64,000 nucleotides of DNA from Bacteroides sp. 51 (GTDB taxonomy: Bacteria; Bacteroidota; Bacteroidia; Bacteroidales; Bacteroidaceae). The stretch spans positions 62,001 to 126,000 of the forward strand of contig NZ_QVMI01000003.1 of NCBI RefSeq assembly GCF_010500965.1. The letters run 5' to 3'. The stretch's first letter is position 1. Each line of letters opens with the position of its first letter. Shown here piece after piece: positions 26,867 through 36,872 of this stretch. The notes below the pieces were generated by a model, which saw only the letters and a list, made by a program, of their open reading frames with translations, was not told where the DNA came from and did no database searches. Made by a program: the position numbers and the translations under genes.

Positions 26867-26954
26867 TTGAAAGTTGAAAGTTGAAAGTGGAAAGTTGAAA
26901 GTGGACTATAACTGCATAGCCAACTTTCAACTTTCAATTTTCAACTTTCAACTG
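26867..26954. repeat. GTTGAAA heptamer inverted repeat, copy 1
   Basis: Runs of the 7-mer GTTGAAA (left) and its complement TTTCAAC (right) around a core containing CTGCATAGCC. The right arm reaches into the 3' end of the DUF4837 gene. Similar elements lie at 42137-42214 and 45340-45396. Confidence 0.88.
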
Positions 26955-27968
26955 ATTTTGTACCTGCTGGCTTGGGAACTTCAATGTATATAATGACGCT
27001 TCCATCAAGCGTACCAGATTTCTTTTCAATTTATCGGGTGAATAAACAAATATCTCGACGGTAACAACGCGGTTGTTGGCTTTATCCAGGCGGGTATGCG
27101 AAACAAAAGGTCCTCCCATGAAGTCACCTTTCATACGCCATAAGCCTCTGGCTTCAAGGGCATATTCACCTTGTACATTAATAGCCTTCGTTTCTACCGT
27201 CGTAGTATCGGTCGACATGTACATTCCTTCTTTTGCTCCGGGAATATTTGCTTTCATTACCGAGTCGCGTTTATGCATATAGAAATCACGTGTGAACGTA
27301 CGGTTATCGGTATAAGGATAAGAATAAATAACGAAGTTCATATCCGAAGTCGCTGCATTGGTAGATGCCCATAGGAAGTCCTCCCCTGTCTTTGTGCTAG
27401 TCAAATCGCCAAGCACCCATACTTCACAATCGAACATACTGGCAACTTTAGTTGAGATATAGTCGCTATGCGTTTTTTCCAACAGTCTGATCTGGCGATT
27501 CATTTCTGCACGGGTGAAGAAATCAACAATTACTTCTCTGTTTTCTTCTACAAAAGTCTCCATCTCTTTTTCATTAGGCGCCTGAATGGTCAATACCGTT
27601 TGCGGTTCTGCATATACATCGGTGGCATAATTGAATTTAGCCTGGGTGTATATATCTTGTATATCCACAATGACGATATTACGTATCAACTTCAACGTCA
27701 TATCAAAATTGCTTGGAGCTGTGTACATGATTTTAAAGGAACGCTCCGCCTGAGGCAACCCCGGTACATCCATTTCCAGAGCCGAATACAAGGCTCTTCC
27801 TGCCGGACGCTCCCATAGTCCAAGGTCCACTACCACTATTATTTCGTAAGGACGACCACTCGATGTATTCATAAAAGGGCTCTTACTACTGCCTTTACCT
27901 TTACCACAAGAGGAAAATGTTGCTAAAGCCAAGATAGCCAAACCTAGGTATAATAAACTTCTTTTCAT
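26934..27968 (-). CDS. DUF4837 family lipoprotein
   Basis: Conserved Bacteroidetes protein of 344 residues, DUF4837 family, function unknown. The lipoprotein signal ends ATFSSC with C21 lipidated. The recognisable segment SGRPYEIIVVVDLGLWERPAGRALYSAL follows at about residues 37-64. It probably sits in the inner leaflet of the outer membrane. Its last codons (FPSQQVQNQLKVEN) run into the heptamer repeat, which encodes QLKVEN, so the C-terminus was likely remodelled by the repeat. Confidence 0.85.
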   Translation of the reverse strand: MKRSLLYLGLAILALATFSSCGKGKGSSKSPFMNTSSGRPYEIIVVVDLGLWERPAGRALYSALEMDVPGLPQAERSFKIMYTAPSNFDMTLKLIRNIVIVDIQDIYTQAKFNYATDVYAEPQTVLTIQAPNEKEMETFVEENREVIVDFFTRAEMNRQIRLLEKTHSDYISTKVASMFDCEVWVLGDLTSTKTGEDFLWASTNAATSDMNFVIYSYPYTDNRTFTRDFYMHKRDSVMKANIPGAKEGMYMSTDTTTVETKAINVQGEYALEARGLWRMKGDFMGGPFVSHTRLDKANNRVVTVEIFVYSPDKLKRNLVRLMEASLYTLKFPSQQVQNQLKVEN

Positions 27969-27993
27969 AACAGATAGAGTTTTATGTTTTTCA

Positions 27994-28001
27994 CAAATCT
28001 A
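27994..28001 (-). promoter_or_regulatory. -7 box of DUF4837 gene
   Basis: TAGATTTG on the minus strand fits TAnnTTTG, about 25 bases before the ATG. Confidence 0.65.
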
Positions 28002-28044
28002 CGTAATCCTCGTAAAATATCTTCAATCAAGCTTACAAATTATG

Positions 28045-29079
28045 TTAATCTATACTTGTTTCCTGCTGTTTAGCAGTCGACAGCATGCCACAGGCTGCAA
28101 AAATATCCTCACCGCGCGAAGCTCTTATCGTTGTAAATAGGCCATGTGATGTCAGATAATCGCGGAAAGCCAGCATTGTCTCCATATCCGCACCTTCCAG
28201 GTCTACACCCGGTATAGCATGAAAACGAATGAGATTGATGCGGCAATCCAAGCCACGCAAAAGTTTCACGAGTTCCTTTGCATATACCTGCGAATCATTC
28301 ACGCCTTTGAACATGATATACTCAAACGAAAGGCGGCGCTGCTTACTAAAATCGTAATTACGCAATAGTTCTACGATATCTTTCGCTGCAAAAGCACGTT
28401 CGGCGGGCATGAGGTCGGCACGAAGAGACGATAAAGGAGAATGCAGACTTACAGCCAGATGGCAGTCGCTTTCTTCTATAAATCGTTGCAATCCTTTACG
28501 CAGGCCAATGGTAGAAAGGGTGATTCGCTTAGGACTCCATCCGTAGCCATAAGAGGCGGTCAGGATTTCCAGTACCTTTAATACTTCGTCCAGGTTATCG
28601 AGCGGCTCACCCATTCCCATTAAAACGATATTGGTTAGTTTGTCCCGTTCGGGCAAAGCATGGATCTGATTCAAGATTTCATTGGCGGTAAGATTAGCCG
28701 AGAATCCCTGCTTCCCAGTCATACAGAATTTGCAGTTCATCTTACAACCCACTTGTGAGGAGATGCAGAGGGTTGCACGGTCATCATCAGGAATATATAC
28801 TGCTTCCACAAAATAATCTCCGGCCACGCGGTACAGATATTTTATGGTTCCGTCGACAGAACACATAGCCTCGACAGGAGCCGAAACACCAACTTCATAC
28901 TCTTTTTTCAGGAGTTCGCGATGTTTCAATGAGAGGTTTGTCATTTCGTCAATGGAAGAAACTTTCTTGTCGTACAACCAGGAAGTGATTTGCTTGGCTG
29001 TAAAGCCGGGCATATCCAGATTCTTCACAATTGACTGTAACTCCGAAAGGGTCATTCCGGAAAGGGGAAATTTAGACAT
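28045..29079 (-). CDS. rlmN: 23S rRNA A2503 / tRNA methyltransferase RlmN
   Basis: Radical-SAM methyltransferase that makes 2-methyladenosine at 23S rRNA A2503 and A37 of some tRNAs. The 4Fe-4S motif CxxxCxxC is C112-KMN-C116-KF-C119, preceded by SSQVG. GMGEPLDN and RLSFEYIM also match the family. The start is taken at 29079 (MSKFPLSGM); an in-frame ATG at 29109 overlaps the -7 box TACCTTTG at 29107-29114 and so cannot be in the transcript. Length from this start is 344. Confidence 0.95.
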   Translation of the reverse strand: MSKFPLSGMTLSELQSIVKNLDMPGFTAKQITSWLYDKKVSSIDEMTNLSLKHRELLKKEYEVGVSAPVEAMCSVDGTIKYLYRVAGDYFVEAVYIPDDDRATLCISSQVGCKMNCKFCMTGKQGFSANLTANEILNQIHALPERDKLTNIVLMGMGEPLDNLDEVLKVLEILTASYGYGWSPKRITLSTIGLRKGLQRFIEESDCHLAVSLHSPLSSLRADLMPAERAFAAKDIVELLRNYDFSKQRRLSFEYIMFKGVNDSQVYAKELVKLLRGLDCRINLIRFHAIPGVDLEGADMETMLAFRDYLTSHGLFTTIRASRGEDIFAACGMLSTAKQQETSID

Positions 29080-29106
29080 ATGTATATATAACCAATAATT
29101 ACAATG

Positions 29107-29114
29107 CAAAGGTA
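29107..29114 (-). promoter_or_regulatory. -7 box of rlmN
   Basis: TACCTTTG on the minus strand; it rules out the upstream ATG at 29109. Confidence 0.75.
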
Positions 29115-29192
29115 GTAAGATTTAATTTAGAATTAAGAATTAAGAATTAAGAATTCATGCGATGAGATAACGTAAAATCAATTTGTGAGTAT

Positions 29193-29200
29193 TATATTTG
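29193..29200 (+). promoter_or_regulatory. -7 box of aroC
   Basis: TATATTTG fits TAnnTTTG. It gives a leader of about 48 bases to the aroC ATG. AATTAAG-type inverted simple repeats flank it at 29123-29156 and 29216-29249. Confidence 0.7.
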
Positions 29201-29254
29201 CATGTACCTACAGAATTATTAATTCTAAATTCTTAATTATAAATTAAAAAAACT

Positions 29255-30331
29255 ATGTTCAATTCATTTGGCAATATATTCAGGCTCACCAGTTTCGGCG
29301 AATCGCACGGAAAAGGAATCGGTGGTGTTATTGATGGTTTTCCTTCGGGAATAGTTATCGACATAGAATATGTTCAGCAGGAGTTAGACCGCAGGCGACC
29401 GGGACAATCGGCCATTACGACTAATCGTAAAGAGGGCGACCGGGTAGAATTCCTCTCAGGGATCTTTGAGGGAAAATCAACGGGAGCGCCTATTGGCTTT
29501 ATCGTCCGGAATATGAATCAGCTTTCTAACGATTACAATAATATGAAGGAGATTTACCGTCCTTCGCATGCCGACTTTACTTACCAGACCAAATACGGCA
29601 TCCGCGACCACCGGGGAGGTGGGCGTTCTTCTGCCCGCGAAACCATTTCGCGTGTGGTAGGTGGGGCTTTAGCTAAAATCGCACTGAAGCAGCTTGGTAT
29701 TCAAATCTTTGCTTACACTTCGCAGGTTGGGCCTATTAAACTTGAAGGTAATTATACGGATTACGATTTGAGTAAGATCGAGGACAATGTGGTACGCTCT
29801 CCGGATCAGGAGAAGGCTAAAGAAATGGAAGAGTACATTGCCCAGATCAAAAAGGATGGCGATACCATAGGTGGTGTAATCACTTGTGTTGTTAAAGGAT
29901 GCCCTATCGGAATAGGTCAGCCTGTGTTCGGAAAGCTGCATGCTGCACTGGGTGGTGCTATGCTTAGCATTAATGCCGCCAAAGCATTCGAGTATGGCGA
30001 TGGTTTCAAGGGATTAAAGCAAAAGGGTTCTGAACAGAACGATATCTTTTATAATAATAAAGGCAGCATTGAAACGCGAACCAATCATTCGGGCGGAATT
30101 CAAGGTGGAATCAGCAACGGGCAGGATATTTATTTCCGGGTAGCCTTCAAGCCTGTACCTACTATACTGATGGAGCAGCACACTGTAAATGCTGATGGTA
30201 CGGATACGACTTTAAAAGCCCGCGGACGACATGACCCTTGTGTACTGCCCCGTGCCGTACCTATCGTTGAAGCCATGGCTGCCATGACCTTGCTTGACTT
30301 TTATTTAATAGATAGAACAACCCAGTTATAA
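29255..30331 (+). CDS. aroC: Chorismate synthase
   Basis: Converts EPSP to chorismate using reduced FMN, the last shared step of aromatic amino-acid synthesis. The three family signatures appear: [18 protein letters not shown] near the N-terminus, the [17 protein letters not shown] segment near 118-134, and [20 protein letters not shown] near the C-terminus. Length 358 is normal. It forms a two-gene plus-strand unit with the dipeptidase, 57 bp downstream across a REP-like hairpin. Confidence 0.97.
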   Translation: MFNSFGNIFRLTSFGESHGKGIGGVIDGFPSGIVIDIEYVQQELDRRRPGQSAITTNRKEGDRVEFLSGIFEGKSTGAPIGFIVRNMNQLSNDYNNMKEIYRPSHADFTYQTKYGIRDHRGGGRSSARETISRVVGGALAKIALKQLGIQIFAYTSQVGPIKLEGNYTDYDLSKIEDNVVRSPDQEKAKEMEEYIAQIKKDGDTIGGVITCVVKGCPIGIGQPVFGKLHAALGGAMLSINAAKAFEYGDGFKGLKQKGSEQNDIFYNNKGSIETRTNHSGGIQGGISNGQDIYFRVAFKPVPTILMEQHTVNADGTDTTLKARGRHDPCVLPRAVPIVEAMAAMTLLDFYLIDRTTQL

Positions 30332-30388
30332 GCTGCAAGGTGCCGCAGCCAGGTTTCATTTTGTAGTTAAATTATAAATCAAAATATT

Positions 30389-31744
30389 ATGAACAAGATT
30401 CAACAATACATTGCAGAAAATGAAGCGGCTATGATGAACGATTTGTTCAGCCTTATCCGCATACCGAGTATTAGTGCATTGCCTGAGCATAAGAGTGACA
30501 TGACCCTCTGTGCCGAAAGATGGAAGGAGCTTTTGCTGCAAGCAGGAGCCGACGAAGTTGAGATTATGCCATCTGCCGGAAATCCGATTGTCTTTGGAAA
30601 AAAGATCGTAGACCCTTCTGCCAAAACTGTATTGGTGTATGCTCATTATGATGTGATGCCTGCCGAGCCATTGGAACTATGGAAGAGCCAACCTTTCGAA
30701 CCGGAGATTCGTGACGGTCATATCTGGGCTCGTGGAGCAGATGACGATAAGGGACAGGCTTTTATACAGGTAAAAGCATTCGAATATCTGGTGCGACACA
30801 ACCTACTAAAGAATAACGTAAAATTCATTTTTGAAGGTGAAGAAGAAATCGGTTCTCCCAGCCTGGAAGCATTCTGCGAGGAACACAAAGAACTGCTGAA
30901 AGCAGATGTTATTCTGGTAAGCGATACCAGCATGTTGGGTGCCGACCTTCCTTCACTTACCACCGGACTTCGCGGATTGGCTTACTGGGAAATAGAAGTT
31001 ACAGGTCCTAACCGCGACCTGCACTCCGGACATTTTGGTGGTGCCGTAGCCAACCCGATCAATGTACTTTGCGGAATGATTGACAAAGTAGTTGATGGCG
31101 ATGGATGCATTACTATATCTGGATTCTATGATGATGTAGAGGAAGTGTCCAAAGCGGAACGCGATATGATAGCTAACATACCTTTCGACGAAGAAAAGTA
31201 CAAGAAAGCGATTGGTGTTAAAGCGCTTTTCGGAGAAAAAGGATATTCTACACTGGAGCGTAATAGCTGCCGTCCGTCATTTGATGTATGTGGTATCTGG
31301 GGTGGCTATACCGGAGAGGGCTCAAAAACCGTACTCCCTTCGAAAGCCTATGCTAAAGTATCCTGCCGTTTGGTGCCTCATCAGGATCATCATACCATCT
31401 CCAACATGTTTGCCGATTATATTGTTTCCATAGCTCCGGAAACCGTACAAGTCAAAGTAACTCCTATGCATGGCGGCGAGGGTTATGTTTGTCCAATCAC
31501 ACTACCAGCTTACAAAGCCGCCGAAAAAGGGTTTGAAATCGCTTTCGGTAAGAAACCGCTAGCAGTACGCCGGGGAGGTAGTATTCCGATTATCTCTACT
31601 TTTGAAAAAGTACTTGGCATAAAGACCGTACTTATGGGATTCGGACTGGAATCTGATGCAATACATTCGCCTAATGAGAATTTCAATCTGGATATTTTCC
31701 GCAAGGGGATTGAAGCGGTTGTGGAATTCCATCAGGCATATTAA
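30389..31744 (+). CDS. M20-family dipeptidase
   Basis: Zinc metallopeptidase of the M20 family (CNDP/PepV-like), 451 residues. Metal-site motifs are visible: YAHYDVMP (H of site 1) near residue 90, GADDDKGQ (bridging Asp) near 115, FEGEEEIGSPS (catalytic Glu-Glu) near 150, and the C-terminal ligand in ESDAIHSPNENF. Hydrolyses short peptides in the cytosol; the exact substrate cannot be told. It ends before a gap full of palindromes convergent with the M48 protease. Confidence 0.93.
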   Translation: MNKIQQYIAENEAAMMNDLFSLIRIPSISALPEHKSDMTLCAERWKELLLQAGADEVEIMPSAGNPIVFGKKIVDPSAKTVLVYAHYDVMPAEPLELWKSQPFEPEIRDGHIWARGADDDKGQAFIQVKAFEYLVRHNLLKNNVKFIFEGEEEIGSPSLEAFCEEHKELLKADVILVSDTSMLGADLPSLTTGLRGLAYWEIEVTGPNRDLHSGHFGGAVANPINVLCGMIDKVVDGDGCITISGFYDDVEEVSKAERDMIANIPFDEEKYKKAIGVKALFGEKGYSTLERNSCRPSFDVCGIWGGYTGEGSKTVLPSKAYAKVSCRLVPHQDHHTISNMFADYIVSIAPETVQVKVTPMHGGEGYVCPITLPAYKAAEKGFEIAFGKKPLAVRRGGSIPIISTFEKVLGIKTVLMGFGLESDAIHSPNENFNLDIFRKGIEAVVEFHQAY

Positions 31745-31761
31745 TTAGCAAATAACTCACT

Positions 31762-31839
31762 GTAGGGGCGATTCGCGAATCGCCCAATGCACAGCATGTA
31801 CAGTAAGCCATTTTCGGGCGGTTCGCGAACCGCCCCTAC
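31762..31839. repeat. 78-bp double-palindrome repeat, copy 2
   Basis: Same length and build as 4649-4726. The left palindrome reads GGGGCGATTCGCGAATCGCCC, the right GGGCGGTTCGCGAACCGCCC; each palindrome is internally compensated, so pairing is kept although the sequence differs. Confidence 0.9.
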
Positions 31840-31909
31840 GGTTAATCATTTACATCAAAACGGTATGAAGCAGATGAGAGATGTCGAGTGAATAGCCCGC
31901 AGGGCTTAT

Positions 31910-31957
31910 ATGTGAATAACCGCGGGTTACGCTTCGCTCACCCGCGGTTATTCACAT
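31910..31957. repeat. Perfect 18-bp palindrome
   Basis: ATGTGAATAACCGCGGGT (31910-31927) pairs perfectly with its complement at 31940-31957 around a 12-base loop (TACGCTTCGCTC). It lies between the convergent dipeptidase and M48 genes. There is no T-run, so it is not a classical terminator. Confidence 0.85.
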
Positions 31958-32016
31958 GTCACCCCATTCGGTGTGATGGCTTAAATGAAGAGTTGGCGAG
32001 AGTGGCAAGTAACACT

Positions 32017-34059
32017 CTATTCACGCTCTTTCAATATTTTCCCCAACCGGCTTTTTGCCTTCCAGTTCAGCACATCCAGCAAACTTATATACATATTTCC
32101 ATGATAGAAAATGTTATTCACATATTGAACATCCAAGTCCGACCTTACATAATGGGAGTTTTCTTTCCCGGAAAACTCTTGTAACATATTCAGTTGTTCT
32201 TCCGAGGAGTTAGTGGCGTATGCAATCATATCCCAGTTCCCTTTTTTCATCATTTGCTGTATTTGAATCTCCAGATTAAAGATAAATTTCTTGATATCTA
32301 TCCACTCTTCTTCTGTACGCGTAATCCCCCGGTTCAGATGATAGCAAACAGCATTTATCTGATTGAGGATTTCTATACCATACTCGTCTTTGTGCTTTTC
32401 GGAAAAAGCCATAGCATCATATAAAAAACGTACTTCATCAGCTTCTTTCTCATCCGGTGAAGTGACAACCGCATATTTATATACCTGTTGATCAATAGCT
32501 TTTACTTTAGCTTCCAGTGATTCCATATACACCCGATGTTCATCAACCGGCATTTTCTTCACATCATATTCCTTACCCTGATAATACACATGCTCCACTT
32601 CGATTTCCTTCGCAACAATAGCCTCCATGGTCACCATATCGCCCGATGCTATTACATGCTCTTTGATCAACTCAAAGTTTTCAGGAGTAAAAGGATTATC
32701 GACGGCAGTAGAAACAAACGAAGTAACTTCGGGCATGAACACATGTCTATTCAAAAACACATAATATGGACGGGGAATTGAGTTTTCTTCATAATACGAT
32801 TCACTGCGCAACTTTAGTTCATCATTTGTCAATACATGCCCAACTTCGACATCCTGTTGTTGGAATTGCAACTGGAATGAATCCGATACCTCCCTGATCA
32901 TTTCTTCTGGAAGCAGAACCCATGACGACCGTAAATCCGTCTCTCTCTTCACCTCACCCGATGCAAAAGCTATCCTGTCGTCCATCGAAGGATGAGTATC
33001 CCACACGTTTTCTATTTTCACCCGCGATTCAGGATATCCGTAGCTAACTCCCGATGTCATAAGCAATTCATGCCCGAAACGAATATCCTCCCTTTCGGCC
33101 AACAATTTCGTCATCACATCATATAATTGAAATACATTATCAGGCTTCTCTCCTTTGGCAGCCAATTCGGCTATCATTCCGTTCGTAAAGTTACTGGAAT
33201 AAGACAAATAATCTATTTTGCGCAAAGCCGATGAAAACACCTTCTTACCGATGTACCGGCAGGCAATAGCATCAGCATCATACTCCATGCTACGCGATAA
33301 TTTCATGTAGGCCCGGTTTACAAACCCATACATTCCATGTAACTGCCGTTTCACCCAATTTGTAAATCCCCTGGTCAGTGCGCCAAAAAGAGCCAATATA
33401 TTTATATCAACACGGCACCAGCCTTCTACAAATCTATCCCATTTATCTTCTGTATAGGCCAGATTGTAGATCACCGTATTTGCTACATAAACGCCGCTTC
33501 CCACCTTCATACTATTCTGCGAGAAATGGCCAAACTCATGTGCCAGAATACTTTTCAGTTCATCTACATTCATACAAGTAAACAGCCCTAAACCTATCTC
33601 CAGATTTTTCTTCACCGGGAAAATAATACTCCAGAAGCTTGTATTATAGAACACACAAGCATTTACATGAGGCGAAAGAAAAACCTTCTTAGGCATCGGG
33701 CATGCTGTGGATTCTGCTACTTCACGAATAGCCTGAAACAATGCCGGACATTCACTCTCCTTTATCTGACGACGCCCGGGATTCTCGTTTTTGGTACCGG
33801 AAAACAGAAATTTAATCAGATATAATCCGAACATAAATGCAAAGCCCAGTATGCCTACAATCACAAGAGCCAATATTACTCCCAACTGACTAATGCCCAG
33901 AGCCAAGATAACCGCCCCTCCATATATAGCCCCGAGTACAGAGAGGTAAATCAGTGCCACTCCTAATGCAATTAGCAGGATATACACCAATACAAACAGA
34001 ATAATTCGAAAAATCACGCCTCTTGCCTGGCGTTTAATAGTAGTAGTCGTTGAGTCCAT
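32017..34059 (-). CDS. Membrane M48-family metalloprotease
   Basis: A 680-residue integral-membrane protease. Two to three membrane segments occupy about residues 10-75, after which the zinc motif HEFGH lies at 174-178 (LAHEFGHFSQNSMKVG). The RSMEYDADAIACRYIG segment near 255-270 carries the third zinc ligand (the ExxxD motif). The long C-terminal part (about 350 onward) is mostly helical and not recognisable; it may bind substrate. Proteins like this resemble HtpX in membrane protein quality control (family knowledge). It is 23 bp after topB, probably cotranscribed. Confidence 0.9.
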   Translation of the reverse strand: MDSTTTTIKRQARGVIFRIILFVLVYILLIALGVALIYLSVLGAIYGGAVILALGISQLGVILALVIVGILGFAFMFGLYLIKFLFSGTKNENPGRRQIKESECPALFQAIREVAESTACPMPKKVFLSPHVNACVFYNTSFWSIIFPVKKNLEIGLGLFTCMNVDELKSILAHEFGHFSQNSMKVGSGVYVANTVIYNLAYTEDKWDRFVEGWCRVDINILALFGALTRGFTNWVKRQLHGMYGFVNRAYMKLSRSMEYDADAIACRYIGKKVFSSALRKIDYLSYSSNFTNGMIAELAAKGEKPDNVFQLYDVMTKLLAEREDIRFGHELLMTSGVSYGYPESRVKIENVWDTHPSMDDRIAFASGEVKRETDLRSSWVLLPEEMIREVSDSFQLQFQQQDVEVGHVLTNDELKLRSESYYEENSIPRPYYVFLNRHVFMPEVTSFVSTAVDNPFTPENFELIKEHVIASGDMVTMEAIVAKEIEVEHVYYQGKEYDVKKMPVDEHRVYMESLEAKVKAIDQQVYKYAVVTSPDEKEADEVRFLYDAMAFSEKHKDEYGIEILNQINAVCYHLNRGITRTEEEWIDIKKFIFNLEIQIQQMMKKGNWDMIAYATNSSEEQLNMLQEFSGKENSHYVRSDLDVQYVNNIFYHGNMYISLLDVLNWKAKSRLGKILKERE

Positions 34060-34082
34060 AGAGCGAAATATTTAAATGCTTA

Positions 34083-36152
34083 TTATGAATCTGCGTCGGG
34101 GAAGGAAGCTCTGTATGTACATCCGTTCCTCCACTCCGAACACCCGTATGCTGTTTTTCCTTTAATAATCGTTCCTTTCCCACACAGCGGACAGGGAGTA
34201 CCCACCAGTTTATCCTCTTGATTGGCCTCCGGTGCGATTCCCGGTTTCGGAGCCGCTGCCTCCTTCTTTGGCTTTGGTGCTGTAGCCTTTTTTTTCTGGC
34301 CATCGCGCCTCGCGACTTTTTTCTTTGCCAGTTCTTCCAATTCCTGTGCAGTGTTCTGCTGTATGGTGATCCGGCGATTGGAATTGTCTGACAGTACACT
34401 GTTTACCACTTCTGAAACCATCTGCTTCAGCTCTTCCAGAAACTGCCCGGCATTATAAGTTTTCTTCTCTATCTCACGTAGTTTCTTCTCCCAGATACCG
34501 GTCAGTTCTGCGGATTTCAGGAGTTCTTCGCGTATTAGCCCAATCAGTTCAACGCCTGTTGGAGTAGCTATCAGGTTCTTTCGCTCTTTACGGATATAGT
34601 TGCGTTTGAATAAGGTTTCAATAATTGCAGCACGGGTAGACGGGCGACCGATACCGTTTTCTTTCAATGCATCACGCAACTCGTCATTATCGACCAACTT
34701 GCCGGCAGTTTCCATGGCACGTAATAGAGTCGCTTCCGTATAAACTTTAGGTGGTTGCGTCCATTTTTCGTTCAAGTCCGGAATGTGTGGCCCACTTTCT
34801 CCTTTTACAAAAGTAGGAAGCACCCGTTCTTCGTCGCCCTCTTTCTCTTCCTTTTCTTCTACCTGTTCTTTGGCAAACACAACTCGCCACCCCGGTTCAA
34901 GGATTTGTTTACCGGTTACTTTAAATTCAATCCTATCCACCTCGCCCAAAACCGTAGTGGTAGAAATTTTACAATCCGGATAGAATGCAGCGATAAATCT
35001 ACGGGCAACCAGGTCGAACACCCTGCGCTCCATATCCGTCAGGTTCTGCGGATGAACTCCGGTAGGAATGATGGCATGGTGATCGGTTACTTTCGAGTTG
35101 TCGAATACCTTCTTTGATTTAGGTAGTTTAGCACCTTCAAGTGGAGCAGTCAGCGCCTCATAATCCTTTATTCCTTTCAGTATGGCCGGACATTTAGGAT
35201 ACATATCATCACTCAGGTAAGTGGTATCTACACGGGGGTAAGTGGTCACTTTCTTTTCATATAGAGACTGGATTAGTTTCAGTGTTTCATCGGCTGAATA
35301 ACCGAATTTCTTATTGCACTCTACCTGTAGTGAAGTCAGGTCGAACAAGCGAGGGGCATACTCTACCCCTTTCTTTGCCGAAACATCCGTCACGGTAAAG
35401 TCCGATTGTCGCACTGTATCCAGAAATTCCATTCCTTCCTCCTTTGAGGTAAACCGTCCTTTTGTGGCAGAGAACGTCGTTTCTCTATAAATTGTCTTTA
35501 ATTCCCAATAAGGTTCGGGCTTAAAGTTCTCGATTTCCAATTGTCGATTCACGATAAGTGCCAGTGTGGGTGTTTGTACCCGCCCGATAGAGAGCACTTG
35601 CTTATTTTGCCCATACTTCACTGTATAAAGCCGAGTGGCATTCATACCCAGCAACCAGTCGCCTATGGCCCGCGAAAGACCGGCTTCATATAGAGGTTGA
35701 AAATCCGATTGGTCTTTCAGTTTGGCAAAACCTTCCTTTATGGCCTCCTCAGTCAATGAAGATATCCAAAGACGTTTCACCGGACAAGTCGCTCCGGCTT
35801 TCTGCATTACCCAACGTTGTATAAGCTCCCCCTCCTGGCCGGCATCACCACAATTTATGATCTCAGTGGCTTGTTTCATCAAGCCTTCAATAATGTGGAA
35901 CTGCTTTTCATACGTGGGATTCTCAATCAACTTAATTCCAAAGCGTGGGGGAATCATGGGCAGACTACTCAAGCTCCACCATTTCCAACCCGGAGTATAT
36001 TCATGAGGTTCTTTCAGGGTACACAGATGTCCGAATGTCCAGGTCACCTGATACCCGTTTCCTTCATAATATCCTTCTTTTCTGGTTCTGGCGCCAAGTA
36101 TATCGGCTATATCGCGTGCCACAGAGGGCTTTTCGGCTATACAAACTATCAT
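34083..36152 (-). CDS. topB: DNA topoisomerase III (type IA)
   Basis: Type IA topoisomerase of 689 residues. The TOPRIM domain opens with VCIAEKPSVARDIADILG; the active-site tyrosine is Y305 in TYPRVDTTYLSDD; the SIGRVQTPTLALIV segment and GRPSTRAAIIETLFKR also match TopB. The C-terminus has a zinc-ribbon-like CPLCGKG...GCSEWRNGC. A Lys/Ala/Pro-rich linker near 625-650 precedes it. A chromosomal location without conjugative genes suggests housekeeping use. The promoter -7 box is at 36174-36181. Confidence 0.95.
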   Translation of the reverse strand: MIVCIAEKPSVARDIADILGARTRKEGYYEGNGYQVTWTFGHLCTLKEPHEYTPGWKWWSLSSLPMIPPRFGIKLIENPTYEKQFHIIEGLMKQATEIINCGDAGQEGELIQRWVMQKAGATCPVKRLWISSLTEEAIKEGFAKLKDQSDFQPLYEAGLSRAIGDWLLGMNATRLYTVKYGQNKQVLSIGRVQTPTLALIVNRQLEIENFKPEPYWELKTIYRETTFSATKGRFTSKEEGMEFLDTVRQSDFTVTDVSAKKGVEYAPRLFDLTSLQVECNKKFGYSADETLKLIQSLYEKKVTTYPRVDTTYLSDDMYPKCPAILKGIKDYEALTAPLEGAKLPKSKKVFDNSKVTDHHAIIPTGVHPQNLTDMERRVFDLVARRFIAAFYPDCKISTTTVLGEVDRIEFKVTGKQILEPGWRVVFAKEQVEEKEEKEGDEERVLPTFVKGESGPHIPDLNEKWTQPPKVYTEATLLRAMETAGKLVDNDELRDALKENGIGRPSTRAAIIETLFKRNYIRKERKNLIATPTGVELIGLIREELLKSAELTGIWEKKLREIEKKTYNAGQFLEELKQMVSEVVNSVLSDNSNRRITIQQNTAQELEELAKKKVARRDGQKKKATAPKPKKEAAAPKPGIAPEANQEDKLVGTPCPLCGKGTIIKGKTAYGCSEWRNGCTYRASFPDADS

Positions 36153-36173
36153 TCTTTATTTCTTAATGAAACA

Positions 36174-36181
36174 CAAAGGTA
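36174..36181 (-). promoter_or_regulatory. -7 box of topB
   Basis: TACCTTTG on the minus strand, 22 bases before the topB ATG. It lies just beyond the terminator of the structured RNA. Confidence 0.7.
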
Positions 36182-36193
36182 GTATTTTCTCAG

Positions 36194-36231
36194 AAAAAAA
36201 CTCCCCTTAACCTCGCTTGGTTTAGGGGAGT
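36194..36231 (-). terminator. Intrinsic terminator of the structured RNA
   Basis: On the minus strand ACTCCCCTAAACC pairs with GGTTAAGGGGAGT (one mismatch) around a 6-base loop, then TTTTTTT. The T-run is only on the minus-strand side, which fixes the direction. Confidence 0.92.
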
Positions 36232-36866
36232 CATATAAACAACTTTAGCGACAATCGTGATTCACATCATGGACGCCTCACGCTAACACGACTCTGTCCA
36301 TGCTGACTTGGACAGTGAAGTTTCTTTTATAACCCAACGGTTATATATATCTTATTTCAATCATATCTTCATAAAAGCGACCGTAGCATCCCAGAGTATT
36401 CTTTAACATACAGGGGAATATATGCCTTTTGCAAGGTTCCGGTTAACAACCGGATAGATCCTGAAACGTACGGTCGCCGTTATAATGCCAATTGCGACGC
36501 TCGGCATTTATTTCCTCCGGCCGCTGCCGAAAGAAATCTCTTAATATCATCAACTTATTTGTAATACTCTCAAACCTACACAAGAAGTCACAACCGGAAG
36601 CAACAGAGTGCCGGCCGAAACTGAATTAATATGCAGAAGATTCCTTCTCATTTACCTCCTGGTGAATAAGTAGTGGAATTATCCCATAAAATACGTGGCT
36701 GAAAAGAAGATACCGGAAAGGTATGATCAATAGACGTAATAAAACCATCCCATATATAAGGCATGGTAATGATAATCTGAGTAATCTCAGTTAGCATATG
36801 GGTCTCTACTACAAGTTGTCGTTTGCTTTAGTTCATGTCCCTCATCTAGGGAATGAGAGACATTTT
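36194..36866 (-). ncRNA. Candidate ~670-nt structured non-coding RNA
   Basis: A gene-free stretch bounded by a Bacteroidetes promoter (TTTG-20 bp-TATGTTTG at 36904-36873) and a strong intrinsic terminator (36231-36194). No ORF of 60 codons is present. Helices visible by eye include 36294-36299/36310-36315, 36329-36334/36339-36344, a 9-bp pairing 36377-36385/36469-36477 enclosing 36439-36444/36448-36453, 36484-36489/36503-36508, 36777-36781/36786-36790 and 36749-36755/36796-36802. The sequence lacks the signatures of tmRNA, RNase P RNA and SRP RNA. It could belong to a known comparative-genomics RNA family that I cannot recognise by eye. Start and end are estimates from promoter and terminator. 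Confidence 0.72.
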
Positions 36867-36872
36867 CGAGCA

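Noticed and set aside
29080-29109. Upstream ATG start of rlmN
   Set aside because: Overlaps the TACCTTTG promoter box.
36194-36866. tmRNA, RNase P RNA or SRP RNA
   Set aside because: No TTCGA T-arm near a 3' end or tag sequence for tmRNA, no GAGGAAAGTCC-type P4 strand for RNase P, and length far above SRP RNA.
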